Shown here one piece after another: positions 48,364 to 57,135 of a stretch of 64,000 nt of DNA. Source of the DNA: Bacteroidales bacterium (lineage in GTDB: Bacteria > Bacteroidota > Bacteroidia > Bacteroidales > UBA12077); assembly GCA_016342685.1 (NCBI GenBank), contig JAEINU010000003.1, positions 248,001 through 312,000 of the forward strand, written 5' to 3'. Numbering within the stretch: position 1 is the first letter of the stretch; each line of letters opens with the position of its first letter. The notes below the pieces were generated by a model that searched no databases, was not told the DNA's origin, and saw only the letters and a list, made by a program, of their open reading frames with translations. A program made the position numbers and the translations under genes.

Positions 48364-49869
48364 ATGGAGAAGATACATTATATATCTAATGATCAGTTAA
48401 CATTTGATAAAATTGATCAAATTCTTAAAGAAGGTTTTAAACTGGCTTTATCCGAAGAGTCAAAAAATAATATTATAAAATGTCGCGATTATCTTGACAA
48501 TAAGATGGCAAAGCATGATGAGCCGATTTATGGTATAAATACTGGTTTCGGGGCATTGTATGATAAAAAGATTTCACGTGAAGATCTAGGAGCATTGCAA
48601 AAGAATCTGGTAATGTCTCATGCCTGTGGTACTGGCGATGAAATATCTTCTGATTTAGTTAAGATAATGATTTTGCTAAAAATCCAATCCGTTTCTTACG
48701 GTCATTCAGGTGTTCAGTTAAGTACAGTTGAGCGTTTAATTGAATTTTTTAATAATGATGTTTTACCAGTTGTTTATACATATGGATCTTTAGGAGCATC
48801 CGGTGATTTATCCCCATTGGCGCATATGTGTTTACCAATGCTTGGTTTAGGCGAAGTTAATTTTAAAGGTGAAAAGATATCAGGAGCCGAGTTATTGGAG
48901 AAAATGAATTGGGAACCAATTGCATTGAGATCAAAAGAAGGACTTGCTTTATTGAATGGAACTCAATTTATGAGTGCTCATGGTGTTTACTTGACCTTGA
49001 AGGTTTGGAAACTTTCGCAATTAGCTGATATTATTAGTGCAGTTTCTTTAGACGCTTTTGATGGTAGAGTTGAGCCTTTCCACGATTCGGTTCATCAAAT
49101 TCGTCATCATTTAGGTCAAATAAAAACTGCTCGAAGAATGCGATATTTATTAGAGGGTAGTGAGCTAATAAAAAGACATAAGGTTCATGTTCAAGATCCA
49201 TATTCGTTCCGTTGTATTCCACAGGTTCATGGTGCATCGAAAGATTCTATAAACTATGTGTCTTACGTTTTCAATAACGAGATTAATGCGGTTACAGATA
49301 ATCCAACCATTTTCCCAGACGAGGATTTAGTTATTTCGGCAGGAAACTTTCACGGACAACCATTGGCTTTAGCATTAGATAATTTGTGTATTGCAATGGC
49401 AGAATTGGGAAGTATTTCTGAACGCAGAACCTATCAGTTGCTTGCAGGGAAACGTGGATTACCACCTTTCTTGGTTGCAAATCCTGGATTAAATAGTGGT
49501 TTCATGATTCCACAATATACTGCAGCATCAATTGTAAGTAGAAACAAACAACTATGTACGCCAGCTTCTGTTGATACTATTGAATCATCACAAGGGCAAG
49601 AAGATCATGTTAGTATGGGAGCAAATGCTGCTACTAAAGCATATCAGGTTGCTGAGAACTTAGAGAGAATCTTAGCAATTGAATTATTTAATGCTGCTCA
49701 GGGCTTAGAATTTCAGCGTCCCGCAAAATCATCGCCTGTAATTGAAGAATTTGTAGCAGGTTATCGTAAAAAAGTAAAATTCATTGAGCATGATAAAACC
49801 ATGTATGATGATATCGCTCGTTCTGTTGAATATTTGCAAGAAGTAGAATTAGAATTACCAGAGAAATAA
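48364..49869 (+). CDS. hutH: Histidine ammonia-lyase
   Basis: HutH deaminates L-histidine to urocanate. The 501-aa protein carries the MIO-forming Ala-Ser-Gly triad (A145-S146-G147 in GSLGASGDLSPLAH), Tyr56 in YGINTGFG, S85-H86 in the selectivity loop (NLVMSHACG), NGTQ, the YSFRCIPQVHG segment and QEDHVSMG with the Glu typical of HAL. These features favour histidine over phenylalanine or tyrosine. The other hut genes (hutU, hutI, ftcD) are not in this window. A perfect terminator lies just after the gene. Confidence 0.95.
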   Translation: MEKIHYISNDQLTFDKIDQILKEGFKLALSEESKNNIIKCRDYLDNKMAKHDEPIYGINTGFGALYDKKISREDLGALQKNLVMSHACGTGDEISSDLVKIMILLKIQSVSYGHSGVQLSTVERLIEFFNNDVLPVVYTYGSLGASGDLSPLAHMCLPMLGLGEVNFKGEKISGAELLEKMNWEPIALRSKEGLALLNGTQFMSAHGVYLTLKVWKLSQLADIISAVSLDAFDGRVEPFHDSVHQIRHHLGQIKTARRMRYLLEGSELIKRHKVHVQDPYSFRCIPQVHGASKDSINYVSYVFNNEINAVTDNPTIFPDEDLVISAGNFHGQPLALALDNLCIAMAELGSISERRTYQLLAGKRGLPPFLVANPGLNSGFMIPQYTAASIVSRNKQLCTPASVDTIESSQGQEDHVSMGANAATKAYQVAENLERILAIELFNAAQGLEFQRPAKSSPVIEEFVAGYRKKVKFIEHDKTMYDDIARSVEYLQEVELELPEK

Positions 49870-49892
49870 ATAACAGATTTTATTTATATATG

Positions 49893-49928
49893 AAAGGTGT
49901 GTCTCTTAATAGAGACGCACCTTTTTTT
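49893..49928 (+). terminator. Intrinsic terminator after hutH
   Basis: A 14-bp stem (AAAGGTGTGTCTCT / AGAGACGCACCTTT, with one T-G pair) and a 4-base loop are followed by T residues. It is 23 bases after the hutH stop. Confidence 0.95.
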
Positions 49929-50133
49929 ATGTCTTAATTATTTAACTTTTAGGAACTTCAAATTTGATTTGCTAACTTGTAAATTCAATCTTTAAGATTA
50001 TGATAGTCTGGATACTTGACTTTCTTATAAAAATCAATAGGTCTGCAATGTTTTAATTCCAAAAACAATTCAATTTTGTATTTATTAGTTTTAGTAAACC
50101 CTTTTATTTAACCAAATAAATCATAACCCTATT

Positions 50134-51660
50134 ATGGATAAATTAATTATTAAAGGTAGTGGATTAACTATCGAGAATGTTGTTGATGTAGCTCGAAATG
50201 GGCAAAAAGTAGAATTGCATCCTGATGCGATTAAACGAATTAATATATGCCGTGCAATGCTCGAAGAAAAAATCGAAGCAAAAGAAATTATGTATGGTGT
50301 GAATACAGGTATTGGTGAGTTTTCTGAAGTTGTTTTGGATGATGATCAAGTACAAGATTTTCAAAAATATTTAGTTTATAATCATGCAGCGGGGATTGGC
50401 GATCCTGCACCGATAGAATATGTTAGAGGTGCTATGCTGGGACGAATAAATGTTCATGCGCATGGGAATTCAGGTTGTCGCATTGATATAACTCAAACCT
50501 TAGTCGATATGCTTAATAAAGGTGTTACACCATTTGTATGTCAAAAAGGATCCGTTGGAGCAAGTGGCGATTTAGCACCAATGTCGCAAATAGCTCTGTT
50601 ATTAATGGGCGAAGGAAAAGCTTATTATAATGGAGAATTGTTAGAAGGAAAGGAAGCTATGGATAAGGCAGAAATTTCTATTCCTGGATTACAAGCTCGT
50701 GATGGATTAGCAACCATTAATGGTTCTAATGTTTTAACTGCAATGAGCGCTATTTTCTTGGTTGACGCTAACAATTTTTTAAAACAGGCAGAAATTGCTG
50801 CTTCAATGTCATTGGAAGCATTAAAAGCTAATATGAAACCTTATACATCAAAGTTGCATGAAGTACGGGGATTTCAAGGAGCTGTTCGTAGTGCAAATGC
50901 AATAAACAAAATGGTTGCTGGTGGTGATTTAAAAGAAGGTAAAGTAAAATGTAAAGTTCAAGATGCATATTCTATGCGTTCTACTCCACAGGTAATTGGA
51001 GCCGCACGTGATTCCTTGCGTTGGGCTCGTTCACAAGTTGAAATAGAATTAAATGGAGTAGGAGATAATCCAATATTTTTTCCAGAAGAAAATATGCAAT
51101 TGTCTGGCGCAAACTTCCAGGGAACACCGGTATCATTACCAATGGATATGGCTGGCGTTGCAATTACAATGGTGTGTGTTATGTCAGAACGTAGAATGAA
51201 TCGTTTAAATAATCCTGCATTAAGTGTTGGTTTGCCTGCATTCTTAACAAAGGGAGCTGGAATGTTCTCAGGTTTAATGTTAAGTCAGTACACTGCAGAT
51301 ATGCAAATTGTAGAACAAAGAATTCTTTCGGCACCAGCATCAATTCAATCTATTCCAGCTGCTGCTGATCAAGAAGATTTTGTGTCAATGGGTATGAACA
51401 CTGCAATTAAGAATTTCCAAATTATGGATAATGCTTATGGAATACTTGGAATTGAGATTATGGCTGCAGCGCAGGCATTAGATTTTCGTGAGTATGGCTT
51501 TGGAAAAGGGGTTGTTAAAGCAAAGGAAATTGTTCGTAAATATGTTGATTTCTTAGAAATAGATCGTCCATTATATCCAGATCATACTGCAATGAAGGAA
51601 TTAGTAAAATCTTGCGAAATTTTAACAGAAGTTGAAAAGGTAGTCGGTAGTTTAGATTAA
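50134..51660 (+). CDS. Second MIO-type aromatic amino acid lyase (substrate uncertain)
   Basis: This 508-aa member of the HAL/PAL/TAL superfamily is clearly diverged from the adjacent hutH. The MIO triad is intact (A143-S144-G145 in GSVGASGDLAPM), as are Tyr54 (YGVNTGIG), NGSN, YSMRSTPQVIG with its Tyr and Arg, and QED. Two positions differ from HutH: the residue before the selectivity-loop His is Asn (N83-H84 in YNHAAG, against Ser-His), and QEDFVSMG has Phe where HutH has His. The Glu of QED is kept, as in HAL, and unlike the Gln of PAL/TAL. It is separated from hutH by a terminator, so it probably has its own promoter. It may be a histidine-analogue lyase or an aminomutase. Confidence 0.85.
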   Translation: MDKLIIKGSGLTIENVVDVARNGQKVELHPDAIKRINICRAMLEEKIEAKEIMYGVNTGIGEFSEVVLDDDQVQDFQKYLVYNHAAGIGDPAPIEYVRGAMLGRINVHAHGNSGCRIDITQTLVDMLNKGVTPFVCQKGSVGASGDLAPMSQIALLLMGEGKAYYNGELLEGKEAMDKAEISIPGLQARDGLATINGSNVLTAMSAIFLVDANNFLKQAEIAASMSLEALKANMKPYTSKLHEVRGFQGAVRSANAINKMVAGGDLKEGKVKCKVQDAYSMRSTPQVIGAARDSLRWARSQVEIELNGVGDNPIFFPEENMQLSGANFQGTPVSLPMDMAGVAITMVCVMSERRMNRLNNPALSVGLPAFLTKGAGMFSGLMLSQYTADMQIVEQRILSAPASIQSIPAAADQEDFVSMGMNTAIKNFQIMDNAYGILGIEIMAAAQALDFREYGFGKGVVKAKEIVRKYVDFLEIDRPLYPDHTAMKELVKSCEILTEVEKVVGSLD

Positions 51661-51681
51661 GGGAGAATATTTATAAGAAAT

Positions 51682-51710
51682 AAAAAGCTCCAATAATTTG
51701 GAGCTTTTTA
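51682..51710. terminator. Bidirectional intrinsic terminator
   Basis: A 12-bp stem (AAAAAGCTCCAA / TTGGAGCTTTTT) with a TAAT loop lies between the second lyase and the convergent Spy-like gene. Confidence 0.93.
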
Positions 51711-51711
51711 T

Positions 51712-52173
51712 TTAATTATTTTTACCGCTTTCGCGAATTCTCTTAAGTAGATACGTTTTAAACTCGTAATCTGCTAAATATATTCTCATTACCTTTTCAA
51801 TAGGTAATATATTTTTAAATTTCTTGTGATATTCATCTAATAGTTCTGCCAATTCAATTTCATAATGAATGTATTGATCGGCATGTTTAACCATCTCATC
51901 ATTCGTCATTTTTTGATTATTTTCAGAAAAATCTGTCATGTGATTTTTTCTACTGGCAATTATTTTATTTTTTTTAGCCCAATACTCGTTATAAACAGGC
52001 CAAAATACTTGAGCTTCTTCAGATGTCAATCCAATTTTATCAGTAAAAAAAGCAATCTTCTGATATTTTATTTCTTGCTCTCTTTCCTCTTTTGTTTGTG
52101 TATTCTGAGCATAGGCCGATAATCCAATAATGGATATCAACGAAAGTAGAATGAATGGTTTAAAGATTTTCAT
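51712..52173 (-). CDS. Small secreted helical protein, Spy/CpxP-like
   Basis: This 153-aa protein has a signal peptide (ILLSLISIIGLSAYAQ) and a mature part that is almost all helical and highly charged, with a LTSEEAQVFWPVYNEYWAKK motif. That pattern (L-T-x-x-E-A-x-x-F-W-P-x-Y) marks a common Bacteroidota periplasmic family resembling Spy/CpxP-type chaperones or metal sensors. It is the last gene of the ECF-sigma trio, 11 bases after the TM protein gene. The family resemblance is weak and the function is inferred: a periplasmic stress sensor or chaperone. Confidence 0.7.
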   Translation of the reverse strand: MKIFKPFILLSLISIIGLSAYAQNTQTKEEREQEIKYQKIAFFTDKIGLTSEEAQVFWPVYNEYWAKKNKIIASRKNHMTDFSENNQKMTNDEMVKHADQYIHYEIELAELLDEYHKKFKNILPIEKVMRIYLADYEFKTYLLKRIRESGKNN

Positions 52174-52184
52174 TTAATTAAAAT

Positions 52185-52631
52185 TTACAATTCATCAATT
52201 AAAGTTCCGTAATCAATATCTTCATTTACAAGATAATTAATGTAATGATCCGTTTCAATTTCTTTCTTCTCAATTACATCTTTTTTATCTTCTAATAAAA
52301 CATCAATAAAATGTTGTTCAGTAAACTCATAAGCATCAACTTCAATAGTTCTTGTAAAAAGTTCATTGCCTAAACCTGCTTCATTCCTACCCGAAAGAAT
52401 AAAATCTACTGCTGTAATAGATATTGCAGCAAATGCAATAATCATAAAGCCCAATGCAAAATGTGGTTTTACATAGTATAAAACTCTCATTGCCCAAGAT
52501 AGTTCCTTTTTCTCACTTACGATTTTTTCTTGAATTCTTGTTGGAAATTCTTCGAAATAATCTTTTGGAACTGAAAACGGATTTATAGTATTTCCTTTCA
52601 ATTCTTCCAATTTCTCGTTAAAATTCTTCAT
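52185..52631 (-). CDS. Single-pass membrane protein beside ECF sigma factor (possible anti-sigma)
   Basis: This 148-aa protein has a cytoplasmic N-terminus (~1-52, NPFSVPKDYFEEFPTRIQEK), one membrane helix (~57-76, FALGFMIIAFAAISITAVDF) and an acidic C-terminal part. The PFxVPxxYF motif is typical of small Bacteroidota proteins encoded after ECF sigma genes. No zinc-type anti-sigma HxxxCxxC motif is visible, so an anti-sigma role rests on gene order and topology. It sits between the sigma gene (56 bases away) and the Spy-like gene (11 bases away). Confidence 0.65.
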   Translation of the reverse strand: MKNFNEKLEELKGNTINPFSVPKDYFEEFPTRIQEKIVSEKKELSWAMRVLYYVKPHFALGFMIIAFAAISITAVDFILSGRNEAGLGNELFTRTIEVDAYEFTEQHFIDVLLEDKKDVIEKKEIETDHYINYLVNEDIDYGTLIDEL

Positions 52632-52687
52632 TTTATATTCCCCAATTTGTTTCCCCTGTCTTTTTGACTTTTATAAAACTTAAAAGT

Positions 52688-53236
52688 TTAATCTTCTTTA
52701 AAATAATTCTCTATTTTCTTTACTGCGTGATGATAAGAAGCTTTTAAGGCTCCCACGGAAGTTTCTAAAATTTCCGACATATCATCATATTTCATTTCCT
52801 CGAAATATTTCAGATTAAAAACGATTCTTTGTTTTTCCGGCAGTTCCAGTATTGCTTTTTGAAGTTTACATTGTATTTCGTCCCCATTAAAATACTCATC
52901 ACATTCGAGCGTTTCACTCAAGTGATTTTCATAATCGACAATTGGCAATAAATATTTTGTTTTTTGTTGTTTTAAAAATGTTAAAGATTCGTTTGTTGCT
53001 ATCCTATAAAGCCATGTGTAGAGTTTAGAATCCTTTCTAAATCCATCTAAGCCTTTCCATACTTTTATAAAAGTATTTTGTAGAATATCGTCAGTGTCGT
53101 CGTGTTTAACAACAATTTTACGAATATGCCAATACAGCTTTTCTTGATATTTTCTAACTATCAAGTTAAAAGCATAATTACGCTTCTCTTTATCGCTAAA
53201 GAGGTCTAATAATTCCTTATCGCTGTATTCTGACAT
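52688..53236 (-). CDS. ECF-type RNA polymerase sigma factor
   Basis: This 182-aa sigma-70-family factor has the two-domain ECF layout. Region 2 has DDILQNTFIKVWKGLDGFRK, then LYTWLYRIATNESLTFLK. Region 4 has LPEKQRIVFNLKYFEEMKYD, followed by an HTH reading ILETSVGALKASYHHAVKKI. Regions 1 and 3 are absent. It directs RNA polymerase to a stress regulon that cannot be named. It begins 26 bases after the transketolase C-half gene on the same strand and is followed by the TM and Spy-like genes. Confidence 0.95.
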   Translation of the reverse strand: MSEYSDKELLDLFSDKEKRNYAFNLIVRKYQEKLYWHIRKIVVKHDDTDDILQNTFIKVWKGLDGFRKDSKLYTWLYRIATNESLTFLKQQKTKYLLPIVDYENHLSETLECDEYFNGDEIQCKLQKAILELPEKQRIVFNLKYFEEMKYDDMSEILETSVGALKASYHHAVKKIENYFKED

Positions 53237-53262
53237 TCTAATCCTACAAAGAATTGCAAATT

Positions 53263-54216
53263 TTATTTTCTTTTTAATACAGTTTCTACCGAAGAAATAA
53301 TATCTTTTGTGTCAATTCCATATTTAGTAAGCAATTCTGCAGGTTTTCCACTTTCTCCAAAAGTGTCGTTTACAGCAACCATCTCAATTGGTGTTGGTAG
53401 TTTTCTGCTTAATAATTGAGCTATAGAATCTCCTAAACCCCCGTTCATCATATGTTCTTCGGCTGTAACAACTGCTTTGGTCTTCGAAACAGATTTTAAG
53501 ACAGCTTCTTCGTCTAAAGGCTTAATAGTATGAATATTAATTATTTCGCAAGATATACCTTTTTCTTCCAGAGCTTGTGCTGCTTCAATTGCTTTCCATA
53601 CTAGATGTCCGGTAGCAAAAATACTTACATCAGTTCCTTCATCTAATAAAAGAGCTTTACCAATTTCAAATTTCTGATCCACAGGAGTGAAGTTTGGAAC
53701 ACTTGGTCGTCCAAAGCGAAGATAAACAGGACCTTCATATTCTGCAATTGCAAGTGTTGCAGCCTTTGTCTGATTGTAATCGCAAGGATTAATCACAACC
53801 ATACCAGGAAGCATTTTCATTAATCCAATATCTTCCAGAATTTGATGTGTAGCACCATCTTCGCCAAGGGTTAATCCCGCATGCGAAGCACAAATTTTTA
53901 CATTTTTTCCTGAGTAAGCAACCGATTGTCTAATTTGGTCGTAAACACGTCCTGTTGCAAAGTTGGCAAAAGTTCCTGCAAAAGGAATTTTTCCACCAAT
54001 AGTTAATCCTGCGGCTGTTCCAATCATATTTGCCTCTGCAATCCCACTTTGATAAAATCTTTCTGGAAAATCCTTAACAAAATCATTCATTTTTAATGAT
54101 CCTATTAAATCTGCACATAATGCAACAACATTTTCATTTGTTTTTCCTAATTCATATAATCCAGCTCCAAAACCAGATCTTGTATCTTTCTTTTCTGAGT
54201 AGTCGAATTTTTTCAT
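53263..54216 (-). CDS. Transketolase, C-terminal half
   Basis: This is the second half of a split transketolase (317 aa). It covers the pyrimidine-binding domain, with the catalytic Glu in [14 protein letters not shown], then SYAGK-like [17 protein letters not shown], and the C-terminal transketolase domain (~190-317, [20 protein letters not shown]). Paired with the N-half gene at 56069, it should form the TPP-dependent enzyme that moves two-carbon units in the non-oxidative pentose phosphate pathway. The two halves are usually adjacent; here two unrelated genes lie between them. Confidence 0.93.
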   Translation of the reverse strand: MKKFDYSEKKDTRSGFGAGLYELGKTNENVVALCADLIGSLKMNDFVKDFPERFYQSGIAEANMIGTAAGLTIGGKIPFAGTFANFATGRVYDQIRQSVAYSGKNVKICASHAGLTLGEDGATHQILEDIGLMKMLPGMVVINPCDYNQTKAATLAIAEYEGPVYLRFGRPSVPNFTPVDQKFEIGKALLLDEGTDVSIFATGHLVWKAIEAAQALEEKGISCEIINIHTIKPLDEEAVLKSVSKTKAVVTAEEHMMNGGLGDSIAQLLSRKLPTPIEMVAVNDTFGESGKPAELLTKYGIDTKDIISSVETVLKRK

Positions 54217-54224
54217 GTTATATT

Positions 54225-55613
54225 TTAATAAAGTATTATTTTCTTTGATGATCCTGATTTAATAGTAAATCGTTTATTTATTGTATAAATTGATTGTTTT
54301 GTGTTTTTAGGTCTGAATACAACTCGGTAGTTTCCTGGTTGTATTACTAAATTTTGTCTTAAATTAGTTTGATTGAGATTATAAATCCACTTTAAAGTAT
54401 CAGCAGTTTCTTCGTAAATACTCCCAAAGCCTCCAGAAGACAATGAAAAATTTGCAATCCCTGGACGAGGAATATCTATCTTGGTGGTAGTACTTTGCTC
54501 AACCTGAACATCTTCTACGTAAATTCTCGGAAGAGTTAATATCTCCAAGTCGTATTTACCAACTAAATATTTTACTGTACTGTTATTTTTCTGAATATTT
54601 ATTGTTTCAGATTTATTATCTGATCTAACTATAACTTTCAGATTTTTATGAAGATTGCTCCCCATGTTCGAAACTTTTAAAAAACCTTGTGGAGTATTTA
54701 ACCCAATCATATTGTGTTTTCCTTCGGTAAGTTTTATGTTTTCCTTTCTTACAGCAGGAATTGTATGAGCAACAATATCGTATGTTATTAATGGATCAAT
54801 TATTAAAGTGTCTGGATTTCCATAGTAATTAATGGTATGTACAAAGTTGTATTTTACCTTACCCGATATATGATCAAAGAATGTCATATTCACGTTTGTT
54901 TCAGAAGGCATTCCTTTCGAGTCGAGTAAATTAACCTGAGCTGTTGTTGAGTTTAGAGCTCTTGAAATTACTACTTCAAGTACCTCTTTAAACTTCTCTT
55001 CATTCGGGCTATTGTAAACATGTCCAACACATTCAAAAGATTCTTCAAAATTTGGATCTAAGCCTATTCCTATAATAAATGGTTTAAGTACAATTCCTTT
55101 TTTCTGAAGATTTAAAGATGCCTGACAAGGATCTCCATCGCAAGCTTCTATGCCATCAGTAATTAAAATAATGATATTTCTGCAATTATCACATTCTGGA
55201 AAATCGTTTGCTGCCATTTCTAATGAATTAGCAATTGGCGTGGTTCCTTTGGGTACCAGATAACGTAGTTTTTGTCTAATTTGACTTGCATTATCGGGAC
55301 TAAAAGGAATCTCTAGCTTTGTATCATTGCAATCTTGAGGAGGTACCGGGCTTTGATGTCCATATACTCTTAATGCCATTTGAACATTATCAACTTTTTC
55401 AAGGCTATCAACAATGCTAATTAGATATTTTCTCGCAATACTTATTTTCTTACCGCTCTCCCAAGACCCATACATACTTTGAGAAGCATCAAAAATAAAT
55501 AAGATGCGCGAAGTTGGTGGCTCTGGCATATTTTTATTTTGGGCAATAATTACGTTTACCGAAATTAAAAATAAGAATAAAAGTATGTTGATTTTAATAT
55601 AGTTCAATTGCAC
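54225..55613 (-). CDS. Secreted von Willebrand factor A domain protein
   Basis: This is a protein of ~460 aa. A signal peptide ([16 protein letters not shown]) leads to a VWA domain (~40-215) with an intact metal-ion-dependent adhesion site: D-A-S-Q-S in [13 protein letters not shown], the Thr in PKGTTPIAN and the Asp in [13 protein letters not shown]. The VWA part contains six Cys residues in CNDT, CDNC, CDGDPC and ECVGH, likely disulfide-bonded. The rest is beta-rich, of unknown fold. The frame is open to an ATG at 55634, but that ATG lies in the loop of a terminator hairpin, so a start at GTG 55613 (after AAAG) or TTG 55607 is more likely. It sits between the MGS-like gene and transketolase C. 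Confidence 0.85.
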   Translation of the reverse strand: MQLNYIKINILLFLFLISVNVIIAQNKNMPEPPTSRILFIFDASQSMYGSWESGKKISIARKYLISIVDSLEKVDNVQMALRVYGHQSPVPPQDCNDTKLEIPFSPDNASQIRQKLRYLVPKGTTPIANSLEMAANDFPECDNCRNIIILITDGIEACDGDPCQASLNLQKKGIVLKPFIIGIGLDPNFEESFECVGHVYNSPNEEKFKEVLEVVISRALNSTTAQVNLLDSKGMPSETNVNMTFFDHISGKVKYNFVHTINYYGNPDTLIIDPLITYDIVAHTIPAVRKENIKLTEGKHNMIGLNTPQGFLKVSNMGSNLHKNLKVIVRSDNKSETINIQKNNSTVKYLVGKYDLEILTLPRIYVEDVQVEQSTTTKIDIPRPGIANFSLSSGGFGSIYEETADTLKWIYNLNQTNLRQNLVIQPGNYRVVFRPKNTKQSIYTINKRFTIKSGSSKKIILY

Positions 55614-55620
55614 CTTTATT

Positions 55621-55643
55621 AAAACAGAGAGCATTGCTCTCTG
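55621..55643 (-). terminator. Intrinsic terminator or attenuator inside the transketolase operon
   Basis: On the minus strand CAGAGAGC, loop AAT and GCTCTCTG form a perfect 8-bp hairpin (55643-55625), followed by TTTT. It starts nine bases after the MGS-like stop codon and precedes the VWA gene. It would cut or reduce transcription between the first two and the later genes. Confidence 0.85.
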
Positions 55644-55651
55644 TAAGTTTA

Positions 55652-56050
55652 TTAATCCATTGACTTTCTTCGGTCGTAATCTTCCTTTTTAATTTGCCCT
55701 AAAATTATTAATTGAGCACTCGCATAATTAGTTGCTAAAGGTATGTTATAATGATTACATGCTTCAAGAAGGTTCTGAATGTCTTCATGATGTCCAACCT
55801 TTAAAAAAGGATCTCTAAGAAAAATTACAATATCGATTTCTTTGCGTTTAATTCTATCTGTAATTTCGATATAGCCACCAGATTTACCCGGGCTTAAGTG
55901 TTCAACACTTATGTCATTAGACTCAACATGCTCTGCTGTTCTTCCTGTTGCAATTAAATTTACACCGTAAATCCATTCTTTGTGTTCATTCAGGAATTGA
56001 ACCATTTCCGCTTTTTTTACATCATGCGCAATAATTACAATGTTCTTCAT
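55652..56050 (-). CDS. Methylglyoxal synthase-like protein, catalytic Asp missing
   Basis: This 132-aa protein has the MGS fold (IVIIAHDVKKAEMVQFL and the NIPLATNYASAQLII end). E. coli MgsA residues map by eye as follows: H19 to H9, D91 to D80 (FLRDPF), H98 to H87 and D101 to D90, all kept. The catalytic base D71 (GGDQQ) is replaced by Tyr (Y60 in SGGYIEIT). The phosphate-binding TGTT reads TGRT, with Arg37. It therefore may not convert dihydroxyacetone phosphate to methylglyoxal and could instead be a sensor or use another substrate. It lies 18 bases after the transketolase N-half. Confidence 0.85.
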   Translation of the reverse strand: MKNIVIIAHDVKKAEMVQFLNEHKEWIYGVNLIATGRTAEHVESNDISVEHLSPGKSGGYIEITDRIKRKEIDIVIFLRDPFLKVGHHEDIQNLLEACNHYNIPLATNYASAQLIILGQIKKEDYDRRKSMD

Positions 56051-56068
56051 ATTCCTCCAGATTTTTAT

Positions 56069-56914
56069 TTAATAATCTCCTAAAGTTTCTTCTAATTGAT
56101 TTAGTGCAGTTTGTAATTGCTCATCATTAGGAGCAACTCCATGCCATTTGTGAGAACCCATCATAAAATCAACACCCATTCCCATTTCAGTTTTCATTAA
56201 AATGGCTATTGGTTTCCCTTTTCCAGTTAATGATTTAGCTTCGTTAATTCCTCTTACAACATCAGCCATATCGTTTCCATTCATTTCAAGAACAATCCAG
56301 CCAAAACTTTCCCATTTTGCTCTAAGGTTACCAAGAGTCATTACTTTATCAACAGGACCATCGATTTGCTGTCCATTGCAATCTACTGTAGCGATTAGAT
56401 TGTCAATTTTATGTTGAGTTGCAAATAATGCTGCTTCCCAAATTTGACCTTCCTGAAGTTCTCCATCACCATGTAATGTAAAAACTAAGTTGTCTTCTTT
56501 ATTAAGTTTTTTACTTAATGCAGCTCCACATGCAACAGATAATCCTTGTCCTAAAGAGCCTGACGCAACTCTAATTCCAGGCAAACCTTCTTTTGTTGTT
56601 GGATGTCCCTGAAGTCTTGAGTTAAGTGTTCTGAAAGTACTCAATTCTTTTACATCGAAATAGCCACTTCTTGCTAAAGCGCTATACCATAAGGCGGAAA
56701 GATGTCCATTCGATAAAAAGAATAAATCTTGATTTTTACCATTCATGTCGAAATTTTTTGAATCATGATTCAAAATTTCAAAATACAAAGCAGTAATAAA
56801 ATCAGTACATCCTAAAGATCCACCAGGGTGACCTGAGTTCTGTGCGTGAACCATTCTTACTATATCTCGTCGAATTTGTGATGCAGTTTTTTCTAAGTTT
56901 TGAATATCAGCCAT
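56069..56914 (-). CDS. Transketolase, N-terminal half
   Basis: This is the first half of a split transketolase (281 aa). Thiamine-diphosphate sites include H29 in NSGHPGGSLGC, the GDG motif in LHGDGELQEGQIWEA (G149-D150-G151) and N180 in DCNGQQIDG. It ends before the pyrimidine-binding domain, which is encoded at 53263-54216. The gene is first in the run and has its own predicted promoter. The partner half lies downstream of the MGS-like and VWA genes. Confidence 0.95.
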   Translation of the reverse strand: MADIQNLEKTASQIRRDIVRMVHAQNSGHPGGSLGCTDFITALYFEILNHDSKNFDMNGKNQDLFFLSNGHLSALWYSALARSGYFDVKELSTFRTLNSRLQGHPTTKEGLPGIRVASGSLGQGLSVACGAALSKKLNKEDNLVFTLHGDGELQEGQIWEAALFATQHKIDNLIATVDCNGQQIDGPVDKVMTLGNLRAKWESFGWIVLEMNGNDMADVVRGINEAKSLTGKGKPIAILMKTEMGMGVDFMMGSHKWHGVAPNDEQLQTALNQLEETLGDY

Positions 56915-56955
56915 TTTTAATATAAATGATTTGTGTTTTTTATAATTATTTTTGA

Positions 56956-56987
56956 CAAAATTAGGGGGTAAAAGTACGGATTTTCAA
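56956..56987 (-). promoter_or_regulatory. Predicted promoter of the transketolase operon
   Basis: On the minus strand TAATTTTG (56963 to 56956) matches TAnnTTTG, with TTG (56987-56985) 21 bases upstream. The start codon is about 40 bases downstream. Confidence 0.55.
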
Positions 56988-57092
56988 AATAATATACGGA
57001 ATTTGTTTTCACTTTATTATCAACAAATTTCGATAAATTTAAGAGGATTGTATTTTTATTAAAAAAGATCTTTTTAAAATCCTGAAAAAGTG

Positions 57093-57100
57093 TAATTTTG
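57093..57100 (+). promoter_or_regulatory. Candidate -7 element for ychF
   Basis: TAATTTTG matches TAnnTTTG, 36 bases before the ychF ATG. No good -33 TTG is seen at the expected distance. Confidence 0.4.
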
Positions 57101-57135
57101 AGCCTTCAAAAATGTATTACTAAGATAAAATAATT

